Shown here one piece after another: positions 1 to 8,998 of a stretch of DNA of 23,709 bases; position 1 is the stretch's first letter; each line of letters opens with the position of its first letter. A program made the position numbers and the translations under genes. Source of the stretch: a virus; IMG/VR virus record IMGVR_UViG_3300034374_005036, positions 1-23,709 of that record; one strand, given 5' to 3'. The notes beneath the pieces are model-generated. The model was not told where the DNA came from and searched no databases. It saw nothing but the letters and a program-made list of their open reading frames with translations.

Positions 1-3000
1 TTCACCTTTGATGCCAGGAAAGAAGCTTCCAAAATATTCGAGCCAATCCTCGTCACTCATCTTTGCCAGGGCTTGCAGCTTCTCTTCATCGCCAGTCGCC
101 AACGCATACATCAATCGCTGAAGAACAATGCCAAACATGAAGAACCCGACCAAGCGGGTAGCGAACATGGCTGTTGCGATAACCTGTTTTGAGGCGCCCT
201 GGCCCTCAAGCTGCTGGGCTCTTTTGAACGCGACCTTCTCAACGCGCGAATTGAATGCGTGTGAATAGGACATTAGCGACCACATCAACCGACCGGGCGA
301 CGACTTGCTGGCATAGACAGGCTTGTCAAGGCGCCCTGGCTCTAAGAAGTGGTTGTTCACATACTTGAACATGGCGTCGGTGATCTGGTCAAAATACTTG
401 CTGTTCTCAAGCTGCTCAGGCGTTGGCTTGAACCCCATAGACAGCAGCTCCTTCGACACCTGCTCCCAATCGTCTGTGATCCCAAAGTCTTTCAGCTCTT
501 GCTTGTAGACATCTCTTAGCTTGTCGCCTTTTTTGGCAAACCTGTAGAGGCGCCGGTAGGCATGCAGCGCGCCAATACGCTGCATCAGCATCATGTGTCC
601 TGTCATGCCGATAAAGCGGTAAGAGACTTGAGAGAACCTAGAGAGCGGGCCGTTATGGTTCTTGGCCGCGTCAACGTCCATGCCGGCCCTTGCGTGGTGC
701 AGCATCGACATTTGAAGGTCGGAGCCAATGCCTGCCAAAGCGGCAATTTCATTTGAATAATCAACAAAGTTTGTGGAGCGCTTGCCGACTAGCTTCGATG
801 CATGGTTCAATAGAACGCGCGCTTGTTGAGCCATGTGCGTAATGTAACCAGCAAAGTCGCCTTCAGCAAAGATCATGGTGGCGGGCTCTGTGAACTGCAT
901 GATAACCGCCTTAGGGAGCATCACCGCCGTGACAATGTTACTCGCGTTTTCAACGATTGGATTGTATTCGGCCAGGTCGAGGCCAGACGCGTAGCGCAGC
1001 AATTCAGCTCCAAGCGCTCGGTCTTTAGCCGTCGTGACATCGTTGATTTCGCTAAGGCCTTTAGCAATCAATTGCTCAAGGTTTTGCCTTGGCTGAAGCA
1101 CATCACCGCTTTTTGAGACCCCTGGCCCAACAGAAGCATACCAAGCTGTGATATCCGCAGCATTTGCAGCGTATGCGCGCGCCAAGGTCGAGACGTTTTG
1201 CACGCGATATTTGGCTGTGTTCTTGCGAGCTGTCGGTAGCAGCGAGCGTGACTTGGTGTGCGCCTCGTGTGAAGTTGTCCCTCCGCTGCCAGCTTCGTTT
1301 ATGATGGCTTTGATCCAACGGTCTGCGCGATCCTCAGCAATGGTCTGGATAACGTCATCCGTCAAATCTTCTGGTTCTTTGACCTTGTTGCGACGGGCTT
1401 CTTCGTTGGTCAAAATGCCATTCGCACCAGTTACCTTTTGTCCGTTGTCCAAGCGCTGGCTGATATCGTCGGCATAATCTTGGGTCGCCGCTTCGACAAA
1501 GCCGTCCTTGTCTTTGGCAATCAAATCGGCGTCATAAACGCCATAAATGTAAGACGAAGTGGCCATGATATTTGGGCCGATTTGGGCGTTAGTTGCTCGA
1601 TTGACGACGTAGTTTTGTTTGGCAAGCATGCTGTCAAACAGGTCACGCAAAACGCCGACCTTCTTCTTGACGACGCTGCGCATCTCCCCCGGCACGGTGG
1701 TGAAATTAAAGTTGGGATCGTCCAGCGCAGCGTAAACGTAGCGCTCCTCTTTCTTGGTCGGAGCTGCTTTCTTCAAAGCCTGCTCCACCATGTTTGCGTA
1801 CTGACCGCCGTACTTCTTCTTGGCCTCATGCAACACAAGCTGCTGCACGCGCCCGCTGCCAGGCGCATCAACAATGCTGTCGATCACACGACGCAAAGTC
1901 TTGCTGGAGCTGCCAAGTCGGCGCAGGGCAAGCAAGCGACCGCGCAGGTCCGCGTTCATAACTGCCGCCTTTTTTGCTGCGCCAGTTAGTCCGGCAATAT
2001 CTGTTTCGCCAAACGCCCTGTCTCGATCCCCCTTCTGCTGGGCTGTCAAACGCTTGCGCAGCTTGATTGTTTCTTCACGTCGAATGTTCTTCGACTGATC
2101 GGCTTCTTCTTCGATTTGCTTGGCGGGGTCAAAAAACAGCGGTGTAGGTAGGTCGGGCAATTCGTTCTGAATGTCCCTCGTTGTTGTCGTCTCTCTTGGC
2201 AACGCCTTCTGCGAGCCGCGAGCCTCAACAATGTTTTCGCCAATGATTTCACCGAACACACGTCTAAAGGCATCGCTGATTGCAGCCAGGTCTTTGAAGG
2301 ATGGATAGGCTTGGGCAATGTTCTCTTGAGCGTCGAGGTTGATTAGACCCTCAGGAACCACAGACGACAAGCCGCTCAAGCCAGAGCGAATTTGCACCCA
2401 GTTCGCCAAAGTCGCTTCAAACGCCCGAGCGGTCATTTCGGCAATTCGACCGGTGTAATCCATGTCAGACTTGGAGAGCTTGCCAATATCCGTATTCATG
2501 GCTGCATGAAGCTTGTTGATCTGGTCCTTTAGGGCCTTCCGCTTCTTCTTAACGCCAATGCCGCCTTGCGCCAGTTGCTCAAGCTGTTCTTCTAAGTCGC
2601 GCATCTGGATCGCGCGTTGTGCGTCGTCGCCCTCAAAGAGCGTCATAATCAATTCAGCATAGGCTTTCTTGATGGCCAATGCTGGTTCGTTCTTGGCTTG
2701 CCGACGCGAAGCCAGGTGTTCAGACAAAAGCTTGCCCTTGACCTGCCCCACCAGATAATTGTCGATTGCGTGGAACCATTCATGCGCAAAGGTGCTGTTC
2801 CGATTGACGGACACAACGAATGGCTTGGTTCCTTTGCCGCGCTTGTAGACGAAATACCCCATGACGCCTGGCTTCGGCTCGCCTGAAAAGCCCAGGCCAA
2901 TCTTTCCGTTTAGGCTCATGGCCTTGCGGTTGACGCCAATCACGTCGGCCATCTCGTCAAGATTGCCGTACATCTCAAGCGCTTGGTCAAGGACAGTTGC

Positions 3001-6000
3001 TTTTGACAAATTTCGCGACAGATTGATGAAGTCAAAGCCGTACTGATCTTGCAAGGCGCGCTTGACATAGCCAAGCTTCTTGTCGAACCCCATTGCATTC
3101 CAGTCGTCCAGCGGGATGCCGAACAAGTGGCGCACGCCAGTCTCACCGCTGCGCTTGGCAATGCCCTGCCGTGAAACGACATTCGGCTTCGAGGCGCTTT
3201 TGGTGCGCGCGTCGAGGCTTTCTTGCCCAGCACTTTTTTTTGCTTCCTGGGCTTGCGTCCGGCTAAACAAACCGTTCTGATCGGCGGCGGGCTTTGGCGC
3301 TGCGTCCTTCGTTTGTTTGGCACGCGCCACGTCAAGAATAGCGGCAGGATCGTCTACGCCGGCAAGAAGCCCACCATTAGCCTGCTTCTGGGCTTCATCC
3401 ACATATGTCTTGAAGAAGTTGACCATGTGATCTTGGCCGTAGGCAGCATTGCCTTCTGGGCGATAGAAGCTCTCAAGGATCTTGGTGACGACTTCGCTAT
3501 CGGGGTCGATGGATGTTTGACTGAGATAGTCCCTCAGCTTCGTGCCGCTCTTGCGCAGATCGGACAGACGCTTGACGGCCGTCACAATGTCTTGAGAAAT
3601 ATCCAAAGACTTTGGAATGGTGCCTTGTTCAGCCAGCGCTTTTATGTACGCATACGACGGCGCCACCTGCTTCAGAGCGTTGCCAATGCTCTTGACGTTG
3701 TTGTCAGGATCGTTGGTGAACAAATCAACCAATGATGGGTCGCCAAAAGCAGCATGGAGCAAGGCACCTTCAACGCGCTTATGGGCCTCGTTGTTCAGTT
3801 CACCCTCGCCATCGACCAGGTTTTGCAGCTCTTGAGTGGAGGCAATGGCTTTAATCACCGACTGGGCAAACCCTCTGTTGTTGGCGCCGTCCAGCTTGCC
3901 TCCCTCGTATTGGCTGAGAATGTCGCCAGTCAACTTGCCTGCATCGACCTTCGCGCGCTCCTTCACGCTGGAAGCCATCTTGTCGTCTTTGTTGGCGCCC
4001 TGAGTGAAAGACACACGTTCTTGGTCCGTGAACACAGTCGTGCGCCGACGGATCAAGACTGGTTTAGACATGCCTGTCGTATCGAAACCCAGGCTCTCAA
4101 TCATATTGCGATAGGCTTGGGCCTTGTCGCCAATCTCGTCATAGACAATGTTGATCGACCGCACGCGACCATTGCCTGACTCGATCACATTGTCTGGACC
4201 GACAATCGGCGCCCCACGGTCTGCGCTCGGATCGTCAAACAAGATGTAGGGGTCAAGGTTAGCTGCAATTTGCCGAATATTTGCATCACTGGCAATTGAT
4301 GTTCGGTCGCGACTTTGCAGCTCACCGTCCGCTCCAACCAATGTGTCGTACTCAACCACCTCAAATTCTGTATCGACCAGGCGGCCAGAGTCCGGTTCAC
4401 GAACACCGACCTGCTTGAGTTTGCCGTCTGTGTCTCTGAACGCGCGTCCTCGGCGGCTTGTGTTGTCGTCTTTCTGCTTTGCTTCGCCCGGATCAACCTG
4501 CGGCGAAGGCGTCAGAGCATTTGGCTCAACAGGCGCGGGCGCCGGTTGAGATGTTGCATTATCTGCAACAACTGGCACAGGAGAAACCGTTGGAGCGGTC
4601 GCCGGAGTAGGCTCTTGTACTTGCTGGGTAGGTGTCTGCTTGGGAGCCGCAGGAGCCGCGTCTGGCGTCTGTCCTGAACCCTGGTACTGTGGACCTGGAA
4701 CAATGTTTTGGCCCAGCACGAGGTCCCCCTGGGCGGCCGGCTGCGCGTTCAGGACATCAGCCAGGGTTTCCACTTTAGGCGCGCTAGTGACAGGAGCCGA
4801 GGGAGTGGCGTCGGGCGTTTGACCCGTGCCTTGATAATCAGCCACCGTGCCGGGCTGAACATTTTGTTCCGGCTTCCTGCCATCAACAAACAAGGTGATC
4901 TCGCCGGTCTTAGGGTCAACCGTATAGAGCGGGTTTTCTGTCCGCTGCTCGGGAGCCGGAGCCATGTTGCGTGCCGCCTGTTCTGGCAAAGCTGCATCAG
5001 ACTGCGCGGCCATGTCCTTCGCAATCGCGTCTGCTAGGGTCTCTGTCGTTTGATTGCGTGCCTGAATGTTCTGATTGGCAGCCTGGATGCCAGCAGTCGT
5101 ACCGCCTTGAACGATCTGCTGCCCGCCACCAAGAACGCCCTCTGCGACGATCTCTGGGCCGCTATAGACCTCTTTGTCGGTAATGACCTGGCCGAGAGCT
5201 TCTGTTGCTGCATCGCTGGCCGTACCCACGGCAGCGTCACGCGCAAACCGTTGGAGCAATGAGCCGCCCAGGCCGCCAGAAACAATGTCCGCAGCCGTAC
5301 CGCCAGCCGCGATTGCGGCTCCGCGTCCAAAAGCTCTGCTGTTCAGTTCTCGAACCAAGCCAGGGTTTTCAATGACGAATTGCTTTACGGCTTCAGGGTC
5401 GGTGGGGTCAATGCCAGCGCGTTGTAACTGGTCCTGAAGGGACGCCTCGCGCTCTGCCTCTGCTGCCGCGCTCAGTGTGATCGGTGCGCCAAACACCGGC
5501 GCCACCATAGTCGCCGCGCCAGCCGCGGTTGCCAGTGGTTGCGAGGCCACGGACTCAGCCAGCATGCTTCCTGCGCCGCTTGGGTTGCTTGCGAACGCAC
5601 CAAGGGTCTGGAGAGTGCCCTGCTGCATTGCGTCCTGAATGTTCTGCTGCTGCCGGCCGACGGGGATAGCGTCAAGCGCCGCCTTGCCTTGCTCTGCTCG
5701 CTTAGCTCCCTTCTCAATGCGTGTTGTGGCTCGATCCTGCAAAACAGGTTGAGCGGCAACCATGTTTTCAATGGCCTTTGCTAAGACAGACGGCGGTAGT
5801 TTTTGTGCTGTGCCTGGTTGCCATTGCATGGGAAATTCTTCGACCATGCGCGCGTCAATTTCTTCAGGCGTCATGTCTGGCGAAATGGCATTTGCTCTAG
5901 CCAAGTCCTCAGCACCAAGCGCAATTTCAGACACACCCTGCCTTTGCGGGCGCATGCCAAAGAAACCTCGCTCAATTGGATCAGGAATCCAATCGTTCGG

Positions 6001-6321
6001 CGTATAGGTCGGTGTCGTAGGCTCGGCTGGCTGAATGACAGGCGTAGGCGCGGCAGGTGCTACGTTTTGGTTCTGGGGTGCTTGTGGCGCACGGAATACG
6101 TCACCAAGCGTCTCGGGCTTTGGAACAGGCAAGGGCGCCATGTTCTTTCCCGGCACGAGTGGTGGAGCCTCTGCGGGCATAGGCGCAGGGACCGCGCCTT
6201 CAGACATGAACCACAGGTCTTCAATTTGCTCGTCTGTAAGCCCCCGCGAACGGCCCTGGTCAATGAAGGCACGCGATGGCCGCGTCGATTGCGACGACCC
6301 GAAGAGCTTTAGTGCGTCCAT
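1..6321 (-). CDS. Giant polyvalent internal virion (ejection) protein, gp16-like position, 3' end missing
   Basis: An open frame runs from ATG at 6321 to the left edge without a stop: 2,107 codons are visible and the C-terminus is missing. GGAG in the end of the preceding gene serves as ribosome binding site, 4 nt after that gene's stop. Visible parts: a Pro/Ala/Gln-rich N-terminal third; Gly/Ala-rich helical segments about 260-380; a ParB/DdrB-like region about 620-790 with E714-S-G-N-G-R719; a region about 1050-1190 resembling large polyvalent protein domain LPD1, ending in H1180-E-W-F-H1184, an HExxH metallopeptidase-like motif; long helical stretches; and a hydrophobic, probably membrane-spanning segment about 2044-2074. 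Its place last in the ejection cluster matches T7 gp16. By family knowledge, such proteins are packaged and injected with the DNA, and their domains may protect or modify it. Catalytic activity is inferred, not shown. Confidence 0.88.
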   Translation of the reverse strand, partial: MDALKLFGSSQSTRPSRAFIDQGRSRGLTDEQIEDLWFMSEGAVPAPMPAEAPPLVPGKNMAPLPVPKPETLGDVFRAPQAPQNQNVAPAAPTPVIQPAEPTTPTYTPNDWIPDPIERGFFGMRPQRQGVSEIALGAEDLARANAISPDMTPEEIDARMVEEFPMQWQPGTAQKLPPSVLAKAIENMVAAQPVLQDRATTRIEKGAKRAEQGKAALDAIPVGRQQQNIQDAMQQGTLQTLGAFASNPSGAGSMLAESVASQPLATAAGAATMVAPVFGAPITLSAAAEAEREASLQDQLQRAGIDPTDPEAVKQFVIENPGLVRELNSRAFGRGAAIAAGGTAADIVSGGLGGSLLQRFARDAAVGTASDAATEALGQVITDKEVYSGPEIVAEGVLGGGQQIVQGGTTAGIQAANQNIQARNQTTETLADAIAKDMAAQSDAALPEQAARNMAPAPEQRTENPLYTVDPKTGEITLFVDGRKPEQNVQPGTVADYQGTGQTPDATPSAPVTSAPKVETLADVLNAQPAAQGDLVLGQNIVPGPQYQGSGQTPDAAPAAPKQTPTQQVQEPTPATAPTVSPVPVVADNATSQPAPAPVEPNALTPSPQVDPGEAKQKDDNTSRRGRAFRDTDGKLKQVGVREPDSGRLVDTEFEVVEYDTLVGADGELQSRDRTSIASDANIRQIAANLDPYILFDDPSADRGAPIVGPDNVIESGNGRVRSINIVYDEIGDKAQAYRNMIESLGFDTTGMSKPVLIRRRTTVFTDQERVSFTQGANKDDKMASSVKERAKVDAGKLTGDILSQYEGGKLDGANNRGFAQSVIKAIASTQELQNLVDGEGELNNEAHKRVEGALLHAAFGDPSLVDLFTNDPDNNVKSIGNALKQVAPSYAYIKALAEQGTIPKSLDISQDIVTAVKRLSDLRKSGTKLRDYLSQTSIDPDSEVVTKILESFYRPEGNAAYGQDHMVNFFKTYVDEAQKQANGGLLAGVDDPAAILDVARAKQTKDAAPKPAADQNGLFSRTQAQEAKKSAGQESLDARTKSASKPNVVSRQGIAKRSGETGVRHLFGIPLDDWNAMGFDKKLGYVKRALQDQYGFDFINLSRNLSKATVLDQALEMYGNLDEMADVIGVNRKAMSLNGKIGLGFSGEPKPGVMGYFVYKRGKGTKPFVVSVNRNSTFAHEWFHAIDNYLVGQVKGKLLSEHLASRRQAKNEPALAIKKAYAELIMTLFEGDDAQRAIQMRDLEEQLEQLAQGGIGVKKKRKALKDQINKLHAAMNTDIGKLSKSDMDYTGRIAEMTARAFEATLANWVQIRSGLSGLSSVVPEGLINLDAQENIAQAYPSFKDLAAISDAFRRVFGEIIGENIVEARGSQKALPRETTTTRDIQNELPDLPTPLFFDPAKQIEEEADQSKNIRREETIKLRKRLTAQQKGDRDRAFGETDIAGLTGAAKKAAVMNADLRGRLLALRRLGSSSKTLRRVIDSIVDAPGSGRVQQLVLHEAKKKYGGQYANMVEQALKKAAPTKKEERYVYAALDDPNFNFTTVPGEMRSVVKKKVGVLRDLFDSMLAKQNYVVNRATNAQIGPNIMATSSYIYGVYDADLIAKDKDGFVEAATQDYADDISQRLDNGQKVTGANGILTNEEARRNKVKEPEDLTDDVIQTIAEDRADRWIKAIINEAGSGGTTSHEAHTKSRSLLPTARKNTAKYRVQNVSTLARAYAANAADITAWYASVGPGVSKSGDVLQPRQNLEQLIAKGLSEINDVTTAKDRALGAELLRYASGLDLAEYNPIVENASNIVTAVMLPKAVIMQFTEPATMIFAEGDFAGYITHMAQQARVLLNHASKLVGKRSTNFVDYSNEIAALAGIGSDLQMSMLHHARAGMDVDAAKNHNGPLSRFSQVSYRFIGMTGHMMLMQRIGALHAYRRLYRFAKKGDKLRDVYKQELKDFGITDDWEQVSKELLSMGFKPTPEQLENSKYFDQITDAMFKYVNNHFLEPGRLDKPVYASKSSPGRLMWSLMSYSHAFNSRVEKVAFKRAQQLEGQGASKQVIATAMFATRLVGFFMFGIVLQRLMYALATGDEEKLQALAKMSDEDWLEYFGSFFPGIKGE

Positions 6322-6325
6322 GGCT

Positions 6326-7756
6326 TTATTCTCCGTACCGCTTGGCCCACATTGCTTCTGCGTCAGCCGCGGTACCGCCGTTGTCGATCACGCGCTTGAA
6401 GAATGCCGCTTTGAGTTCTTCTGGTGAGAGCTGCGTGCCGCCTTGGCTTTCTGCCGCCGCCGTCGCGGCCACGGGATCGCTAGGGGCAAAGATCGAGGCA
6501 ATGCCCTGATATCGCTTCTCTGGATGAGCCTCTAGCTCGGCCGTCCGGTTGTTTATCGCATCAAGCGCGGCGCCCGCTGCGCTATCTACGTTTTGAGCCA
6601 TGACTTCAGGAACACTGGCAACAGCATTGCCAACGGCTCCTGCTGCTCCGCTGACAGCATTTCCGACAGTGTTAGCCGCTCCACCAATAGAGTCACCAAC
6701 GCCACCCACAATGCGGCCTGGCAATGCAAGCCAACTGTTTTCGCTTGCTTGGTCGGGTGCTTGCGCGCCCGCGACTGCATTCACAATAGGGCTCTGATCT
6801 GGCGCAGGGGTAGCGCCCACGGCGGGCTGATCTGGCACAGTCCGACCATTGATACTCGCAGGCTTTTGCTGCGGGACAAGAACGTCCATTGCATAAGTAT
6901 CCGTTGGCTTCCCGCCAAACACGCCGCCGAGCGCCGGCTTCTTCTCTCCGGTTACAGCGATGTAGGTCGGGGGCGCGGCTTTGCCAGCAATCTTGCTTGC
7001 TTCGTTGCGCGAATAGGACGGGCCAAGTTTGTTCTCGTTGATCTGCCCCTTGTTTGGCGCGCGCGTGTAGCGAGACCCATCTATCACGGCACCAGCAATC
7101 TTTTCCTCGGCGCCAAGCAGGTAGGTGGCCGCATCCTTCGACAGTCCGTCAAAGCCAGTAATGTTGCCTTTGCTATCTCTTTGAACGCCAATCTCATCCA
7201 ACATTGTTGCTGGAATGCGGCCCGCCGCAATGTCGTCTTGAACCTTTTTCAGAATTGATCTGTTCAGCTCAAGATTGGCAGCCGTTTGCACTTTGTTGCG
7301 CGTTTCGGAGCCAACTTCATTCAACAAGCCTGCGGCCTTGTCTGCTGATACGATTGTTGGGGCTGCCGCCGCCTTAGTGCCAGACTTCTTTGCTGCCTTT
7401 TTCCCACTTGACCGGGCTGTGGGTGATGGACCGATCGTCCTCCCATTGACCGCTCGCAACTGCGCCTGCCCTGGCAACATGCCCATCGTCCGACGAGAAC
7501 CAGGATCAACGCCAAACAGATTGCCGCCATTGCCACCGCGAAAGCCCGCAGCGCGCAGATACTCGCTCGGCAAGCCAATGCCGCGCGCCATCGCGTCTTG
7601 CTGGAACGCGCCAGCCGAAGCGCCAAACCCACGGCCAGGATAATAGCCGCGCAAACGATTGCGCATTGCCATTGCAGCTTCCATTGGGCTCATGTCGCGC
7701 GTGTTGACGCCTGCGCCGATGTTCATTGGCGGCATACCGCCTGCTGACATACACAT
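6326..7756 (-). CDS. Probable ejection (internal virion) protein with glycine-zipper segment
   Basis: This 476-residue protein is not recognised by sequence. ATG at 7756 follows AAGGAA at an 8-nt spacing, and that site overlaps the stop of the gene before. It starts MCMS, like the protein two genes upstream. Features: a Met/Gly-rich N-terminus; a Lys/Ala-rich linker about 120-135; a central mixed domain about 135-275; a Pro-rich stretch; and about 345-390 a run with repeated small residues (VGGVGDSIGGAANTVGNAV and following), a glycine-zipper pattern typical of helices that pack in membranes. The C-terminus is charged. In T7 this slot, between gp14 and gp16, holds gp15, part of the channel that crosses the periplasm. 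The gp15 role is inferred from position and the zipper segment. Confidence 0.85.
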   Translation of the reverse strand: MCMSAGGMPPMNIGAGVNTRDMSPMEAAMAMRNRLRGYYPGRGFGASAGAFQQDAMARGIGLPSEYLRAAGFRGGNGGNLFGVDPGSRRTMGMLPGQAQLRAVNGRTIGPSPTARSSGKKAAKKSGTKAAAAPTIVSADKAAGLLNEVGSETRNKVQTAANLELNRSILKKVQDDIAAGRIPATMLDEIGVQRDSKGNITGFDGLSKDAATYLLGAEEKIAGAVIDGSRYTRAPNKGQINENKLGPSYSRNEASKIAGKAAPPTYIAVTGEKKPALGGVFGGKPTDTYAMDVLVPQQKPASINGRTVPDQPAVGATPAPDQSPIVNAVAGAQAPDQASENSWLALPGRIVGGVGDSIGGAANTVGNAVSGAAGAVGNAVASVPEVMAQNVDSAAGAALDAINNRTAELEAHPEKRYQGIASIFAPSDPVAATAAAESQGGTQLSPEELKAAFFKRVIDNGGTAADAEAMWAKRYGE

Positions 7757-7768
7757 GACGATTGTTCC

Positions 7769-8338
7769 TTAAATGCTCATCAACAGTTTGGCGCGGCCCT
7801 TCGCGCCATCGTACTGTCGTTCGATCCAATTCATTGATCCAGGCATGGCGTTCGTTCCGGCTCGTGACTGGCCGCCAAGCTGGTTGTTGTCGCTCGTCGT
7901 ACGATCCATGCCCGAAGTCAGATCAAACAAGGTTGGGCCAAAGGCGCCAAATGCCGCTCGCCGCATGCCCTCTGCTGCTGTCGCGTCAGCTACTCTTGCG
8001 TTGGTGTTGGCAATGGCGTTTGCAATGGGGCTGTCCATGCCTGCCACTGTTCCCGGCACGGTGTAGGGGTTGGGACTAGCAACCGCCGCATAAGCGTTCT
8101 GTAGGCCTTCTTGATTGGCCGCCATGTCAGAACCAAACTGTGCCGGGTTCATCGTTGCCTGTTGCTGATCGTAAGTCGCCTGCGCTTGCTTTTGAAGCTC
8201 ATCCTGAAACGCCATTTCTCGCGCCAGGTAGGCTTCTTCTTGTGCGCGCTGCGCTTTCTCTGCTCGCATCATCTGGCTTGCACCAGCGAAATTGACCGCT
8301 GTGGTGGCCAGGCCGATTGCTGCTGATGGACTACACAT
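7769..8338 (-). CDS. gp14-like internal virion protein
   Basis: This 189-residue protein begins MCSPSAAIGLATTAVNFAG. The Met-Cys start followed by a small-residue hydrophobic helix, then a Gln/Ala/Glu-rich helix (about 22-65), is the pattern of T7 gp14, which starts MCW and has 196 residues. gp14 is thought to form the outer-membrane part of the ejection conduit. ATG at 8338 is preceded by TAAGGGGG, in which the TAA is the stop of the previous gene. The C-terminal half is Ala/Asn/Thr-rich without known motifs. The neighbours are other ejection-type genes in the same direction, which supports the call. Confidence 0.85.
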   Translation of the reverse strand: MCSPSAAIGLATTAVNFAGASQMMRAEKAQRAQEEAYLAREMAFQDELQKQAQATYDQQQATMNPAQFGSDMAANQEGLQNAYAAVASPNPYTVPGTVAGMDSPIANAIANTNARVADATAAEGMRRAAFGAFGPTLFDLTSGMDRTTSDNNQLGGQSRAGTNAMPGSMNWIERQYDGAKGRAKLLMSI

Positions 8339-8347
8339 AAATCCCCC

Positions 8348-8986
8348 TTAGCCGATCACATAGTATGGGTTGCGGTTGGTCGCATACGGGTCGTAGATGT
8401 TTCCTCCACTGCCCGTTGTGCGCTTAGAAGCTGAACTGGCAAGGCTCCCCAAAGAACCAAGAGCAGAGCCAATTGCCCCGCCCATAGCGCTGTAGCTGCT
8501 AGACAGACGCGGGAACATCGGCTCGGCCAAAGCACCCTCAACCTGGTTGAGCGCAGCATTGTAAGAGGCGTTCGGATCGAAGGTCGTGTTGACCATCGTC
8601 AGGCCTTGCTTGCGCGCATCCGACACCTGCCCTTTCAAGCCCTGGATATACTGGTTTTGCTGATCCACCAGGTCTTGCTTGTTGCGCTCATATTCTTGAG
8701 ACAAATCACCGTACAAGCTGGCGGCCGCCGACGTGTTCGACATGCCCTTGCGCGCGAAGTCATAGGCCAGCTTTTGCCGCGCTTCGTTGTACTGCTGCTC
8801 GGCCTGCGGTTGGTAGTTGTCCATGAAGGCAGTGCGCCGCTCCTGATAGAAGTCAGGCGTAAAGGTGTTGTCAAAGTAGTCGTTGATTTGGGTCGTGCCT
8901 TGAGCCACCTTTTGGGCCTGTTCACGCGCGCGGATTTCCGACGGTGACGGGCCAAGGTTGCTTGGCATACTTCCAGACATGCACAT
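8348..8986 (-). CDS. Probable internal virion protein, helical, Met-Cys start
   Basis: This 212-residue protein starts MCMSGSMPSNLG. The start at 8986 has AAGGAG 8 nt upstream, and that site overlaps the stop of the gene before. Residues about 18-115 are strongly helical and rich in Gln, Glu, Arg and Asn (for example DLSQEYERNKQDLVDQQNQY), suggesting a coiled coil. Residues about 165-190 form a Gly/Ala/Ser run (AMGGAIGSALGSLGSLAS) that could be a membrane-seeking glycine-zipper helix. The C-terminus is Tyr/Asn-rich. No homologue is recognised. Its place in the ejection cluster and the shared Met-Cys start suggest a packaged protein. Confidence 0.85.
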   Translation of the reverse strand: MCMSGSMPSNLGPSPSEIRAREQAQKVAQGTTQINDYFDNTFTPDFYQERRTAFMDNYQPQAEQQYNEARQKLAYDFARKGMSNTSAAASLYGDLSQEYERNKQDLVDQQNQYIQGLKGQVSDARKQGLTMVNTTFDPNASYNAALNQVEGALAEPMFPRLSSSYSAMGGAIGSALGSLGSLASSASKRTTGSGGNIYDPYATNRNPYYVIG

Positions 8987-8998
8987 GGTCTTGGCTCC

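Noticed and set aside
6593-7258. 221-residue plus-strand frame
   Set aside because: Antisense to a supported ejection-type gene; Cys/Arg/His-rich composition typical of a shadow frame.
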